The notes under the pieces were generated by a model, which saw nothing but the letters and a program-made list of their open reading frames with translations, searched no databases and was not told the origin of the DNA. A DNA stretch of 14,819 nucleotides from Larix sibirica (Eukaryota; Streptophyta; Pinopsida; Pinales; Pinaceae): positions 1 through 14,819 of the forward strand of contig NWUY0300040108.1 of NCBI GenBank assembly GCA_004151065.3, in the 5' to 3' direction. The position numbers and the translations under genes are program-made. Positions 1 through 8,922 of the stretch are shown piece after piece. Each line of letters begins with the position of its first letter. Within the stretch, counting starts at the first letter, position 1.

Positions 1-845
1 TCTGGGATGCACTTTTTTATTATCATTTTTTTTTATGAAACCGGACTATCATCAGTTTTGGTATGCTTGCTTCATTGCTTGGAAGAGTTAAAATCAGGAC
101 TTATGTTATGTCATAGATGAAGAGGTGCACAGGCATGACTAGCTCATGTGTTTATGTCAAATTGTGGATCCAGGGGAATGGACTGTTTATGCATGTAAGA
201 TCACGACTTGTGGTCAGCTTTTATTTTCTTTAATATAGAAGTTGTTTTTTTCGTTATGAAAAAAAAATTCTAAGGTTATTGGGATAATTAATCAACATAA
301 AGTAATGTAATTAGAAAAGTGCCATCGAAATCCTTTTATGTTAATATTTTTACATATTTGAAGGTATTTTTCTTAAATCATGCATTATATGGTCGAACAC
401 TTTGATGATTTATTATTGTTGACTTGATTGTCCTATTTTAGATTATGTGCCCTCCTTCATGCATGCATGTGACTCTAGAGGCATGTGTTCTTTATCTTAG
501 TTGGTACAAGTGAGAGAGCCAACCCCTTTTCACTACATATTTATGGCTTGGATGAGTTGCCATGAGGTTTGACCATATTTGGACCTTTGCACACTTCTTA
601 AGGAGTTGGTTGTACATTTCCTTAGAGCACTCTAGGGTTCTTTTCTTGTCTTGGACCCTTGAGATGCATGGAATCTACATCGATTCACTTGTTGACTCTT
701 CTTGATGGTGCATTGCACCTCGAAGACCTCACCTAGACCACATCTGCCACTTTTCTCGGAGCACTCAACATTGATTTATTGGTTGTTAAAAGTTCACCCT
801 ATTATGAGGAGCTACACACATTGTTTCATGCATTTTTAATGAGGG
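1..845. other. AT-rich intergenic stretch, no gene recognised
   Basis: I see no conserved coding frame, RNA gene or clear element. Frames on both strands are short and broken. It may be internal sequence of the element whose LTR-like end begins near 846, but nothing in it shows this. Confidence 0.5.
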
Positions 846-1218
846 CGTTATCATATGTAGTGGTTGATTGGTCAAAACCTATGGTTTTGGCCTAACATTT
901 ACTCATTTTGACTATATCTCTTCTCTTGTATTATCTCCACCAATTCTAGATATGCTCTTTCACCTTGGGATGAGAATTAGTTGTATATTTTGTATAAGTG
1001 GCATAACAAGCCACTTATTATATGTATTTTTTACTGTCATGAGGAGGAGGTCAAGGTTTTGGTATTTTGACCATGTCATGAGAAGATTTTATTATTTTCT
1101 ATTGAGGAGTTAGTTAGTCCCTCTTCCTATATAAGAGACCCTCCCCTCATTGTAATTTTTGTTAGAACTTGGAGAATAAAGTACTCTTGCTACACTCGTC
1201 TATTGTCTTGTGTTAACA
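846..1218 (+). mobile_element. LTR-like fragment of a retrotransposon
   Basis: Seen: TATATAA at 1128-1134, then AATAAA at 1175-1180, about 47 bp apart, a spacing typical of a U3-R-U5 long terminal repeat. The right edge reads TGTGTTAACA, ending in the CA expected of an LTR. The left edge is unclear. One option is near 846 (CGTTATCA, possibly a decayed TG start, preceded by purine-rich AATGAGGG like a polypurine tract). Another is TGTTAA at 784, which mirrors the TTAACA end. No matching 5-bp target duplication is visible for either choice, and no primer-binding site follows 1218. It is therefore a solo or 3' LTR remnant at best. The open frame at 868-1113 within it resembles nothing I know. 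Confidence 0.4.
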
Positions 1219-1873
1219 TATTTGAGTAATATTGTAGAAATAGGTTAAAGATCTAAATGTTTAATGTCTAGATGTTGATTCATTCTCCAAATGATGAATT
1301 ATGCATGAAAACTATTGAGGTAATTTAATCCCAAAGTTTAGTTTAATTTACTTACTAAGTTGTTCTACTTTCAGCTCTTTATAAATTGCTTCTAGTAATA
1401 AACTTTCTAGAATTTGCTAGTAGTATTCTTATATTTTGCATGCAGGTTTATGTGGAGATTTTCAGCTCTTGAATACTCCATCTATTTGAAGAGAAATTAC
1501 ATTTGGCTATCAAAGACTAGGACAAGGGATTCAGCATTCTTCCTTCTCCTACTCTTTGATCACAAAAAATCTTCTATTGTTTCCCTTATGACCCCATACC
1601 CTTTGCTTAGGCAATTAGGCACCAATCAAGCGATTCTATTCTTCCTTGTAGTCATCTAAATTTGTTTAAAACACTTCTTATTTATGAAAATAAAATAAGA
1701 AATCTGAAAATTAACCTTCACTTTAAATCCATAATATTCCAACAAAATTTCAAGAAATAACCCATCAAAACCCACTTCACTTTTACTCTGATGTACCATT
1801 TATGTTTTTTTAATCTTAAAATCAAATCTATAGGAGCATCTAGTATATTTTAATTTGACATAAGTTATTAAAA
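1219..1873. other. Intergenic stretch, no gene recognised
   Basis: An open frame of 81 codons at 1414-1659 (plus strand) has no recognisable motif and no promoter context. I see nothing else supportable here. Confidence 0.5.
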
Positions 1874-2016
1874 TGAAAATATTTTTGGATCTAATGTTAT
1901 TTAATTATATATCATTTTGAGCACGGTTCCTAACATTTAAATTGAGTTGAAAATATTTTTGGATCTAATGTTATTTTATCATTTTGAGCACAATTCCTAG
2001 CATTTAAATTGAGTTG
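1874..2016. repeat. Two-copy tandem repeat, about 74 bp unit
   Basis: The unit starts TGAAAATATTTTTGG and continues through ATCATTTTGAGCAC to ATTTAAATTGAGT. Copy 1 is about 1874-1947 and copy 2 about 1948-2016. Copy 2 lacks roughly 8 bp (AATTATAT) that are present in copy 1; the rest is nearly identical. A local duplication of AT-rich DNA. Confidence 0.85.
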
Positions 2017-2190
2017 AATAGCTAATTGTTTTCTTTTAGCATTTCAATCCTCGACTCATTTATCTTCCATAGCCTATCATTAATCCTAACTCATTTGCCA
2101 AGCCTTTTGACATTTAGTTGGTATAGGGATTTCCCCTTGTGACTTCTCAAGTCACAAAGTGAAAGGAATTATTTGCTAAAGATGACAATG

Positions 2191-2520
2191 GCATTACTTC
2201 TAATTGCACATACTTACACCTTCACAAGGACCTTCCACTTTAGGAGTCCTACTTTTTTGTGGCAACAAGTACCATGCACACAATGCTCTCTTCAACCCAT
2301 AAATGGATTTCTTCAACTTGCGCACATGGGTATCTTTTCCATGCACCTCAAAACCCTCCATTGATTAATGTATACTTCAACCTCAATTAGACCATCAAGG
2401 AATGCAATCATTACATTCCTTTGTTATAAAGGGCAACCAAAAAATAATGTTAAAGACATGATGGTTCAAATGGATGTATACTTGGCAACAAGAAGAATGG
2501 TATCCTCGTATCCTCATAGT
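2191..2520 (-). pseudogene. Decayed Ty1/copia reverse-transcriptase fragment, copy 1 of a tandem duplication
   Basis: On the minus strand this copy aligns to the first half of a Ty1/copia reverse transcriptase. In order it shows YEDT, then after an 8-bp GAGGATAC duplication VAKYTSI (about 2492-2472), then QRNVMIAFLDG (2423-2391), the EGFEVHGK region, and a KLKKSIYGLKRALCAWY-type block (about 2319-2269). The frame is broken by the 8-bp duplication, by in-frame TGA (2468-2466) and TAA (2426-2424), and by a one-base loss just before EGF. After AWY I no longer recognise the catalytic region. It is a dead fragment with no gag, integrase or RNase H nearby. Confidence 0.8.
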
Positions 2521-2850
2521 TATACTTCTATAATTACGCATAGTTACACCTTCATGAGGACCTTCCACTTTAGAAGTCCTAATTTTTTGTGGAAACAAGT
2601 ACCATGCACACAATGCTCTCTTCAACCCATAAATGGATTTCTTCAACTTGCGCACATGGGTATCTTTCCCATGCACCTCAAAACCCTCCATTGATTAATG
2701 TATACTTCAACCTCAATTAGACCATCAAGGAAGGCAGTATTTACATCCCTTTGTTATAAAGAGCGACCAAACAATAATGTTAAAGACATGATGGATCAAA
2801 TGGATGTATACTTGGCAACAAGAAGAATGGTATCCTCGTATCCTCATAGT
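2521..2850 (-). pseudogene. Decayed Ty1/copia reverse-transcriptase fragment, copy 2 of a tandem duplication
   Basis: This is the second 330-bp unit, in the same order as copy 1: YEDT, VAKYTSI, QRDVNTAFLDG (2753-2721), then a frame shift and EGFEVHGKDTHVRKL (from 2688) running into KKSIYGLKRALCAWY (to 2599). By eye, 2551-2850 differs from 2221-2520 at 15 of 300 positions, about 95% identity. The 8-bp GAGGATAC duplication, the TGA (2798-2796), the TAA (2756-2754) and the one-base loss before EGF all occur in both copies. Just upstream on the minus strand, GINYEDT may extend the homology slightly. Confidence 0.85.
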
Positions 2851-3868
2851 TAATTCCCCCACCCCCTCCCCTTCCAGGAGAATCTAATACAAGGAAAGCA
2901 CCTATTGTAGAGATTTTTATAGAACATCTCCAAAAAAGTTCTCCCCTATCCAATTGACTGAAGCTTGCTAGCAGGGAAAATAGATTGGAGGTTTTAGTGA
3001 AAGTTCTTGGTCAAGGCACTTAAATCATTATTAAGTGCTCCAATGTGCTAACATACCTAGTGCACCAATGTGTTTCCTTTATAGGTGCATCAAAGATCAT
3101 TATTACTATTCCATAATTTAAATCAATTCTAAACATATTGTAATCAATGCATTGTAAAATGGTAAGCACGCGAATATGACACTATATAAGATACTCAAAA
3201 TAAGGTTTAAATATTTTGTTGAATAAATGTCTTACAATGGTGGCCCATACTCCTAGTTTTCCTTTCGTTGCACCTTAGAAGCAAGAATAAACATCGAGAG
3301 CTAAGTTCTTTTATTAACTTTCTAACCATGTTTTACATTGTTGCAAGTGGGATAAGCCAAAATCAACTAGACTAAAGTATACAAGTTGTGTAAAAATCAT
3401 AAGAATATCCATACATTTTCAAAGCGTAAAACATGGTATGAGTAGACAAGCAACATAGGCACATGTCATCATAACAATGCTAAACACCATAATGAAAGAT
3501 GTATTGTGGACATGTTACTTTACATCCACTTCCCACATCATTTCAATAACATGAACCATCATAAGACATAAGATCATATGTCAAACATGAACATTAGTCA
3601 TTAGCTACACAATGAATCCAACCATAAAATGACCACATATCAAACAAATCATGGACTAATAAGTACAACACATTCATCAATCTAACATTAATGCACACTA
3701 GGAACATACCCTATAGTGTCTTAGTAGGAGATTTGAGCCACTGATGAACTCATGCTTATTAGGGCTCGAGGGGCTATTAAAAAATTTGCAACGTGTAGTT
3801 TCATTGCAACATTTCGTAATAATGTTTACACTACCCATTTGCAAAGTCTAACACTTTCCACTTCCCAA
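2851..3868. other. Intergenic stretch, no gene recognised
   Basis: No coding frame of note on either strand. A short near-repeat (AAGTGCTCCAATGTG at 3034 and AGTGCACCAATGTG at 3059) is visible. No RT, integrase or LTR signal could be followed outward from the copia fragments. Confidence 0.45.
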
Positions 3869-4001
3869 TATGCACACACGGCATTATGAGATGGCAATGG
3901 GCATAACCAACCTGCTAGAAAAAGTTCATTCCAACTCCCCTTATGCACATTTCACATTATTAGATGGCGATGGGCACGCCCACCTACTAGTGGATGTTCA
4001 T
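3869..4001. repeat. Imperfect two-copy repeat, about 83 bp period
   Basis: TATGCACA...CATTATGAGATGGC at 3869 recurs as TATGCACATTTCACATTATT then AGATGGCGATGGGCA at 3952. The first 50 or so bases of each unit match well and the remainder is diverged. An old local duplication. Confidence 0.55.
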
Positions 4002-4729
4002 GCACATAGCTATTTCATTGCCCACTAGGAAAACACTGAAACCAATACATAGAAAAAGCTTCTACGCACATACCTAGCCATTGTTTCAACACCCTTCCTC
4101 TCCCTTATATGGATAGGTGGCACCACCCAATAGCAACAACACAACCAACATACATGAACTTGTAAGAGTATCATCACAAAGAGCCAAATAATGTTGTTGA
4201 AACATCAATGATTTCATCCCTCTAGTCACTATGTCATTGTCTTAAAAACTAAATAATTTAGGATGTACCATGACTTGCAATAATAAACAAGGAGAAAAGC
4301 TTATTTATTTTTGCTTCGAGTAGGGGTTGTGTTGTTTGATAATAGAACTAAATAGTCTTATTGGGAAAAATGATAATGTCCCACTCAAGGTTCAAAATGC
4401 ATCCCCCAAGAATTCCTTGAATGCATTTCTCGTCATCCCCTATATGTCATTAGTGTTTCAGGAATTTACTAGGGACATCGCTTGCAGAAGGAGGACATCC
4501 TCAATACTTGGAGATACACCATCCATTGCAGAAATATGACTTAATCACTACTTGAGAATGCTCAAGGGCTCATTCTTATAAAACACAATAAAAATATCAA
4601 AAAAGAAAGTTTAAGGTCGAACTACCCCTCACCTTACCTTTTCTTCTTTGTCTAACCCTTCTAGACATCAACTTTTGCCATTTCTCTCCTACCCAACAAG
4701 CATGATTTCAATGAAAACTTGGAGAAGCA
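4002..4729. other. Intergenic stretch, no gene recognised
   Basis: A 70-codon frame at 4327-4539 on the plus strand shows no motif I recognise. No RNA gene or repeat is evident. Confidence 0.45.
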
Positions 4730-4812
4730 TTTTTTTTTTTTCATTTCTTTAGTAGAAAATGTTAAATTGAGATTTGAACTAGAGATCAAGCATCTTCACA
4801 TTCCATAGATAA
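4730..4812 (-). mobile_element. Possible short tRNA-derived SINE remnant with poly(A) end
   Basis: On the minus strand AGTTCAAATCTC (4780-4769) resembles a Pol III B box. TTATCTATGGAA (4812-4801) is a loose A-box match about 32 nt upstream, and 12 A residues (4741-4730) follow about 27 nt after the B box. The A-to-B spacing is shorter than in ordinary tRNAs and no target duplication is clear, so this is weak. Confidence 0.25.
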
Positions 4813-4916
4813 TAACAATAATTGCTTGCAACACATAGATACATAGGATATAACAAGCATTGCTTGAAAATAACTAATGGATTGAAAATTGCCCCATTTA
4901 GTTTTTTTAAAATCTT

Positions 4917-5098
4917 AACTCTTTACTATTTAATTTTTGTAAGGATAACCCAAACTCTTTGCTATTTAAAAGAAGGATGTTAATTATGGTGTCATGGTTT
5001 TACTATTTGAATGAACATAGATGTAAATATACATCTCTTTACTATTTAAAATGAGTGTTAATTATGAATGAAAATGGATGTAAGTATAAATGCACCAT
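4917..5098. repeat. Imperfect local repeats around CTCTTTACTATTTAA
   Basis: CTCTTTACTATTTAA near 4919 recurs as CTCTTTGCTATTTAAAA at 4955 and CTCTTTACTATTTAAAA at 5035. The last two are each followed by GTTAATTATG and a GAATGAA(A/C)AT(A/G)GATGTAA block. A scrambled tandem duplication of about 80 bp. Confidence 0.6.
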
Positions 5099-5940
5099 TG
5101 CATTTTGGATCATGGATATAGTTGCTTTAATTTATATTTTGATTCCCTTGTTCTACCCAATTTAAACAAATACCAATGGACAAGTTGACATTTCAGAGCA
5201 TAACAATCCACCGTAGTGTAAAAGCCCCTCAAAGTGGAGTATACATGGTACCTTTTGTAAGTTGTGAATGAATAGCAACATTTAAGGAAACTCAAATAAA
5301 CAGTGCGTATTTTTATTTACACATTAAACACAAAATACCTTGATATTTCGAGATGTACATCGAGTACAGTTTCTCCAGGTGGGCATGAATAATACAATAA
5401 ACCAAAAAGGAATAATACAATAAAGAGCTATGGCGCTATCTAAGAAGTAAACAGGAGGACATACGAATTAGATATTCTGTATATAATGAGAATATCATAA
5501 AAGAGGGAAATTGACAAAGATGAACTTTCTGGAAGCAATGTAACCATTATTTGCCCAAAAGGGGGACTATAAACTCAGTTCACAGGGTTTAACTCGCATT
5601 AAATTCAGAACTTTCAACAGAAATAACGGATTTAATATACAGAGGTCTTATAGAATAAGACTAGCTTGCGATTTCCGCAGGCAATAACACACAGTAATCT
5701 AATTTTCAGCTACAAATCTCTAGCCATGCTTCAATCAATCAAATTGAGAATTATGGACAACGCACACCTGTCTTGCGTCCTCGAAAAATCAGCAGCATTC
5801 GTGAAGGTTTCCAATATTGTGCCCAAATGAAGCAGAAGGAATATGACAAACAAATAGATGAAGTATTGCAAATTTAAATGGAATGCGAGGGAATTAACAG
5901 AATCCCATTAATAACACCTAAATTTATAAGTTTGACAGAT
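5099..5940. other. Intergenic stretch, no gene recognised
   Basis: Only short, motif-free frames (for example 61 codons at 5110-5295, minus strand). Nothing else supportable. Confidence 0.45.
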
Positions 5941-5995
5941 GCGAATCGGCTATCACATGGTAACCTATGTCACACACTGTGGGTTCGAGTTCAGG
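5941..5995 (+). mobile_element. Possible tRNA-derived SINE head
   Basis: GGGTTCGAGTTC at 5981-5992 matches a Pol III B box closely. GGCTATCACATGGTAAC from 5948 resembles an A box about 33 nt upstream. Plant SINE heads often carry such a pair with imperfect cloverleaf folding. No tail or target duplication could be defined and the spacing is short. Confidence 0.3.
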
Positions 5996-6600
5996 TTCTC
6001 TGCAATGATTAGGATCGCGGTTGGAATTCGAATTTTCTGATAAGATTCAGATGAAGTTCATCATTAAGTTAGTCTATATACATTTTTCGGATATATATAA
6101 ACTTTAAAATGAAATAGCAAGAAATCAGCAATGAACATGAAAATTGCAAAGATAGACTATGAGCTTGAGCTGTGACACGAAGTTCATAAAGGATGGCCAT
6201 GAAGTTCGCTGAACCTCGCCAAAAAAAATTAAGTTCACTGAATTTCGAACCTCAAAGTTGAAGTTCCAGGAACCTTGTGATAACCAAACTAACTTTTCAT
6301 CAAATCATTAGCTGAACATGAGTTATAAATACCAAAAGATGTCAAGGATTGTGATGGTTGGGCTCAGTCTATTTTAAGGACATTTTTGCAGCCATTTACA
6401 TCGATGTGAGTCAGTTCTGTACTTTCTATTTTTAATCTAAATATAGAGAGCATTTTCCCAAGACTGTAAAAATATAAGAAAAAAAGTTACCTATACACCA
6501 AAAAGTTGCTCTCACAGCATTTATAAGATTCTTTTCATAATTTTTCTGCTATACTCCAGAGGTCAGGTGAAGCATTCACCCAAAAGGTTGAACTTGAAAA
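5996..6600. other. Intergenic stretch, no gene recognised
   Basis: AT-rich with several GAAGTTC/GAACCT-type short motifs near 6178-6275 but no organised element and no coding frame. Confidence 0.45.
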
Positions 6601-6805
6601 TATCTAATGCAGATACATAAAAAACACATACTTTGACAAAGAAAAAAGATATATTGAAAGCTCAGTCAATGATCCCATTAACTGGAAACCTTTAGAAGAC
6701 TCATTATCTAACGCAGATACATCAATAAAAATCTGACAAAGAAAAAAATTATATTGAAAGCTCAACTCAATGACCCCATTAACTAGAAACATTTAGTAGA
6801 AACAT
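6601..6805. repeat. Two-copy tandem repeat, about 104 bp unit
   Basis: TATCTAATGCAGATACAT at 6601 recurs as TATCTAACGCAGATACAT at 6705. Both are followed by TGACAAAGAAAAAA, ATATTGAAAGCTCA and CCCATTAACT(G/A)GAAAC. A partial third start (TTTATCTACG) is near 6805. It lies about 460 bp beyond the polyadenylation signal of the CAND-like gene. Confidence 0.85.
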
Positions 6806-6810
6806 TTATC

Positions 6811-7263
6811 TACGTTAGTCTTACACACAATAATCAGGATATAGTCTATTTATGATTCCTGTCTGAGCACAGCACATCTCTATATCATGACAAGCAGAAA
6901 AGTGTACAACAATATACTATTTTTCTGATACAAGCTATGTGCTGCTTCCCCTGCTCTACTAGAAGCACAATCTGCAGGATATTATGCAATAATCATACGA
7001 AGAAACTATAAACAAAAAAAGGGTTGATTTTGAGTTGGTAAAACTCAGAGCTAATTCTTAACTTCAGAATTTCCCACAGTGGCTTGGAACGACTGCACTG
7101 AGAGTTTATACAACAACCAAAAGACAACATTACATATATCCAAATTCAATAAGTTTATAAAAATGTTTGGCAACTTGATAAAGAGTTCAAAGCCCAGGGG
7201 AATAGCAGGCATTGTGTTTCTCACTCCCACAGGAAAAATAACAGCACTAAAACAGATTTAAGA
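6811..7263. other. 3' flank of the CAND-like gene, no gene recognised
   Basis: It may include the distal 3' UTR if cleavage occurs beyond the AATAAA at 7269-7264. The 60-codon plus-strand frame at 7079-7261 shows no motif. Confidence 0.45.
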
Positions 7264-7269
7264 TTTATT
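7264..7269 (-). terminator. Polyadenylation signal AATAAA of the CAND-like gene
   Basis: Plus-strand TTTATT reads AATAAA on the minus strand, 57 nt after the stop codon at 7328-7326. A cleavage site 10-30 nt further on would give a 3' UTR of about 70-90 nt. Plant polyadenylation signals are loose and alternative sites further downstream are likely. Confidence 0.5.
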
Positions 7270-7325
7270 TCACTGAAGAGAAACTTCCAAAATGACTTTA
7301 TCTTTCTCCAAATAAGCCATCAAAG

Positions 7326-8651
7326 TTAAAGCTCAAAATTATCATCTTCATCCAACTTTAAGGCCTGAGCTGCAGCTTCCTCCTCTTCATCCTCAATCAC
7401 CAAATAAGGATTGTGCATAACAGGCCTGAACCTATATCCCGTGAAAACATAGAATCCGAGAGTTGCGCATTCCCTGGCCAGATGGCTCGTCCACGTATAC
7501 CTAAATGATGTTCTTGTCGACAAAGCGAAGACAACTACTCGAGTAAAGTAGATATAAGAGATCACCACAATGTAATAGTGCCTGAACAGGGTCAGCTTCC
7601 TCAAAACTACTGCTGCCTTGCCATCTGTCACAGCCGCCTCTTTCAAGTGCTTGATTGACCAAACAATGGGAAAAAGAACAGCACTGCAACAAATGATATC
7701 AATAAGAAGCAACAATTGCTTCCATTCAAACCAGTCCTTTGCATACGGTCCCGACTCGCCGATCATGGCTGCAGCAATATTGGCAACAACTTGCAGAGGA
7801 ATGACAATCATGAGCACCTTCTTATCTTTTTCTTGAAGATAAGGCCTCAAGAAGGACCACCCAGTACCAATCAGGACAATTAGGGTAAAGAGCATAATAC
7901 CCTTGAAAAAATTGAAAATATAAAAAACAACATCCCACCCATGGGCAGTCCCTGTTCTTTTAATGAAAGACTTGTCCTCTGCCTCACAGATCAGATTCAA
8001 AGCCTTCAAACAGACCAATGCACCCATCAATATATGGATCCTATGGGCAGAAAGCCTATTCTTCACACACACGTATACCCAAACCCCAGCCAAAGTTGCA
8101 TAAATAACAAAAAATCCAAAGTATAACTTTGGCATCACTGTTTGACCTATAGGCAAATAATCCTTAATGTTGGAATCCCCCTCTAAATTGTACATTGCAG
8201 TCTTCACATTCATGGAAACCTGAAGGTCAGCTATACAATTCACAAACAGTACACTGTACTGGTTGGAATCTGAGGGACTAAATGTTTTGTTAAAATGATT
8301 ATTGTTTTGAATCTCTTCAAATGTGAAGAGCACTGTGACGAGCTTACTGTCAAGAATGCATCTAATTTGCCTCAGCTCTACCTGCTGTAAAACATGGAGC
8401 CATGCATCCCTTGTGGTAGCCAAAAACCCCATATGAACGGGATTGATTTTTTTGTCCACGGTGAGCCTATAGGAGGCCTCTGTTACATAGATCTCTAAAT
8501 GGCCTCTGTCTGTGAAGCCAAATTCATCAAAAAGGATTATAGGGCGGGAGTCTGAGCGGATCTGAGACTCCCGAATTTCTGCGAGGGAAGATGGAATAAT
8601 GCATCCGAATAAAACAATAATTAAAAGGGTTTGCAAACAATGGCTACCCAT
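7326..8651 (-). CDS. CAND7: GPR107/GPR108-like seven-transmembrane (GOST family) protein, plant CAND6/CAND7 type
   Basis: Seen: a 441-residue frame with no visible intron. Residues 1-24 form a signal peptide with a hydrophobic core and a likely cut after SLA. A lumenal domain (about 25-170) carries C98 and C139, a likely disulphide pair, and one N-glycosylation site, N121-K-T. Seven hydrophobic helices lie near 174-196, 203-222, 240-262, 278-297, 312-335, 357-377 and 391-407. Conserved-looking blocks include GWSFLRPYLQEKDKK (264-278), LRKLTLFRHYY (350-360) and TGYRFRPVMHNPYL (404-417). The tail (420-441) is strongly acidic. Family knowledge: lung seven-transmembrane receptor/GOST proteins have an N-terminal GOLD-like domain; animal GPR107/108 act in the Golgi and in trafficking, and Arabidopsis CAND7 has been proposed as a G-protein-linked receptor candidate. 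The length matches the plant family, at about 440 residues. The start ATG has A at -3 and G at +4 and precedes the signal peptide directly. Inferred: expressed and functional, probably in Golgi or endomembranes. Assignment to CAND7 rather than CAND6 is uncertain. Confidence 0.93.
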   Translation of the reverse strand: MGSHCLQTLLIIVLFGCIIPSSLAEIRESQIRSDSRPIILFDEFGFTDRGHLEIYVTEASYRLTVDKKINPVHMGFLATTRDAWLHVLQQVELRQIRCILDSKLVTVLFTFEEIQNNNHFNKTFSPSDSNQYSVLFVNCIADLQVSMNVKTAMYNLEGDSNIKDYLPIGQTVMPKLYFGFFVIYATLAGVWVYVCVKNRLSAHRIHILMGALVCLKALNLICEAEDKSFIKRTGTAHGWDVVFYIFNFFKGIMLFTLIVLIGTGWSFLRPYLQEKDKKVLMIVIPLQVVANIAAAMIGESGPYAKDWFEWKQLLLLIDIICCSAVLFPIVWSIKHLKEAAVTDGKAAVVLRKLTLFRHYYIVVISYIYFTRVVVFALSTRTSFRYTWTSHLARECATLGFYVFTGYRFRPVMHNPYLVIEDEEEEAAAQALKLDEDDNFEL

Positions 8652-8664
8652 TGTGGAAATACCT

Positions 8665-8784
8665 TTAAATTGGCCGATTCAGCACGGTTTTCTTTGAGAA
8701 GAAATCGATCCAGCCGAGTTTGGAGCCTTCTAGCGAAGATTGATGGAGGATCTTAGTGCATTGCAAGTAAAACTGCGGCAACAT
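8665..8784 (-). CDS. Upstream ORF (39 codons) in the predicted 5' leader of the CAND-like gene
   Basis: Reading the minus strand, an ATG at 8784-8782 opens a 39-codon frame that ends with TAA at 8667-8665, only 13 nt before the main ATG. Its start context is weak (T at -3, T at +4), whereas the main ATG is strong. The peptide begins MLPQFYLQ and ends VLNRPI; I do not recognise it. A second upstream ATG at 8761-8759 gives a two-codon ORF (ATG CAC TAA). If transcription starts about 25-35 nt below the TATA element, both lie within the leader and could dampen translation of the main frame by leaky scanning. Whether it is translated or conserved cannot be judged from one sequence; it may be chance. 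Confidence 0.4.
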   Translation of the reverse strand: MLPQFYLQCTKILHQSSLEGSKLGWIDFFSKKTVLNRPI

Positions 8785-8831
8785 TGAACTCAGCAGTGTA
8801 TGACAGCCACAATATCCGACGAGAGAGATGG

Positions 8832-8851
8832 CTATATATATTTATATATAG
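8832..8851 (-). promoter_or_regulatory. TATA box of the CAND-like gene
   Basis: On the minus strand this reads CTATATATAAATATATATAG, very close to the plant TATA consensus. It lies about 180-200 nt upstream of the ATG, so transcription would start near 8800-8815 and give a leader of roughly 150-165 nt. The element is nearly palindromic, so it would also read as a TATA box on the plus strand, but no gene lies that way. The start site is inferred. Confidence 0.65.
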
Positions 8852-8917
8852 CGTGTGTTGTGTGAGGAGAGTTTGGTAGGAAATTAAAATGTGGAGTCAG
8901 CTTTTGATGGGTGCTTT

Positions 8918-8922
8918 ATTGG
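8918..8922 (-). promoter_or_regulatory. CCAAT box candidate upstream of the CAND-like gene
   Basis: Plus-strand ATTGG gives GCCAAT on the minus strand, about 70 nt upstream of the TATA element, which is a usual position for a CCAAT box. The motif is only five bases, so chance occurrence is possible. Confidence 0.3.

Noticed and set aside
868-1113. 81-codon plus-strand frame within the LTR-like region
   Set aside because: No recognisable motif and the composition resembles translated AT-rich non-coding DNA.
1414-1659. 81-codon plus-strand frame
   Set aside because: No family resemblance and no start or promoter context; likely chance.
2137-2157. 9-bp perfect hairpin TTGTGACTT-CTC-AAGTCACAA
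   Set aside because: No following U-run, gene or repeat partner gives it a role; hairpins of this size occur by chance in long AT-rich DNA.
2173-2694. Plus-strand frames of 63 and 108 codons with similar ends
   Set aside because: They are antisense readings of the two copies of the copia RT fragment; the similarity comes from the 330-bp duplication.
4327-4539. 70-codon plus-strand frame
   Set aside because: No motif, repeat or regulatory context; treated as chance.
7501-8126. Frames of 61-72 codons overlapping the CAND-like gene in other frames and on the other strand
   Set aside because: Shadows of the real coding sequence with no independent support.
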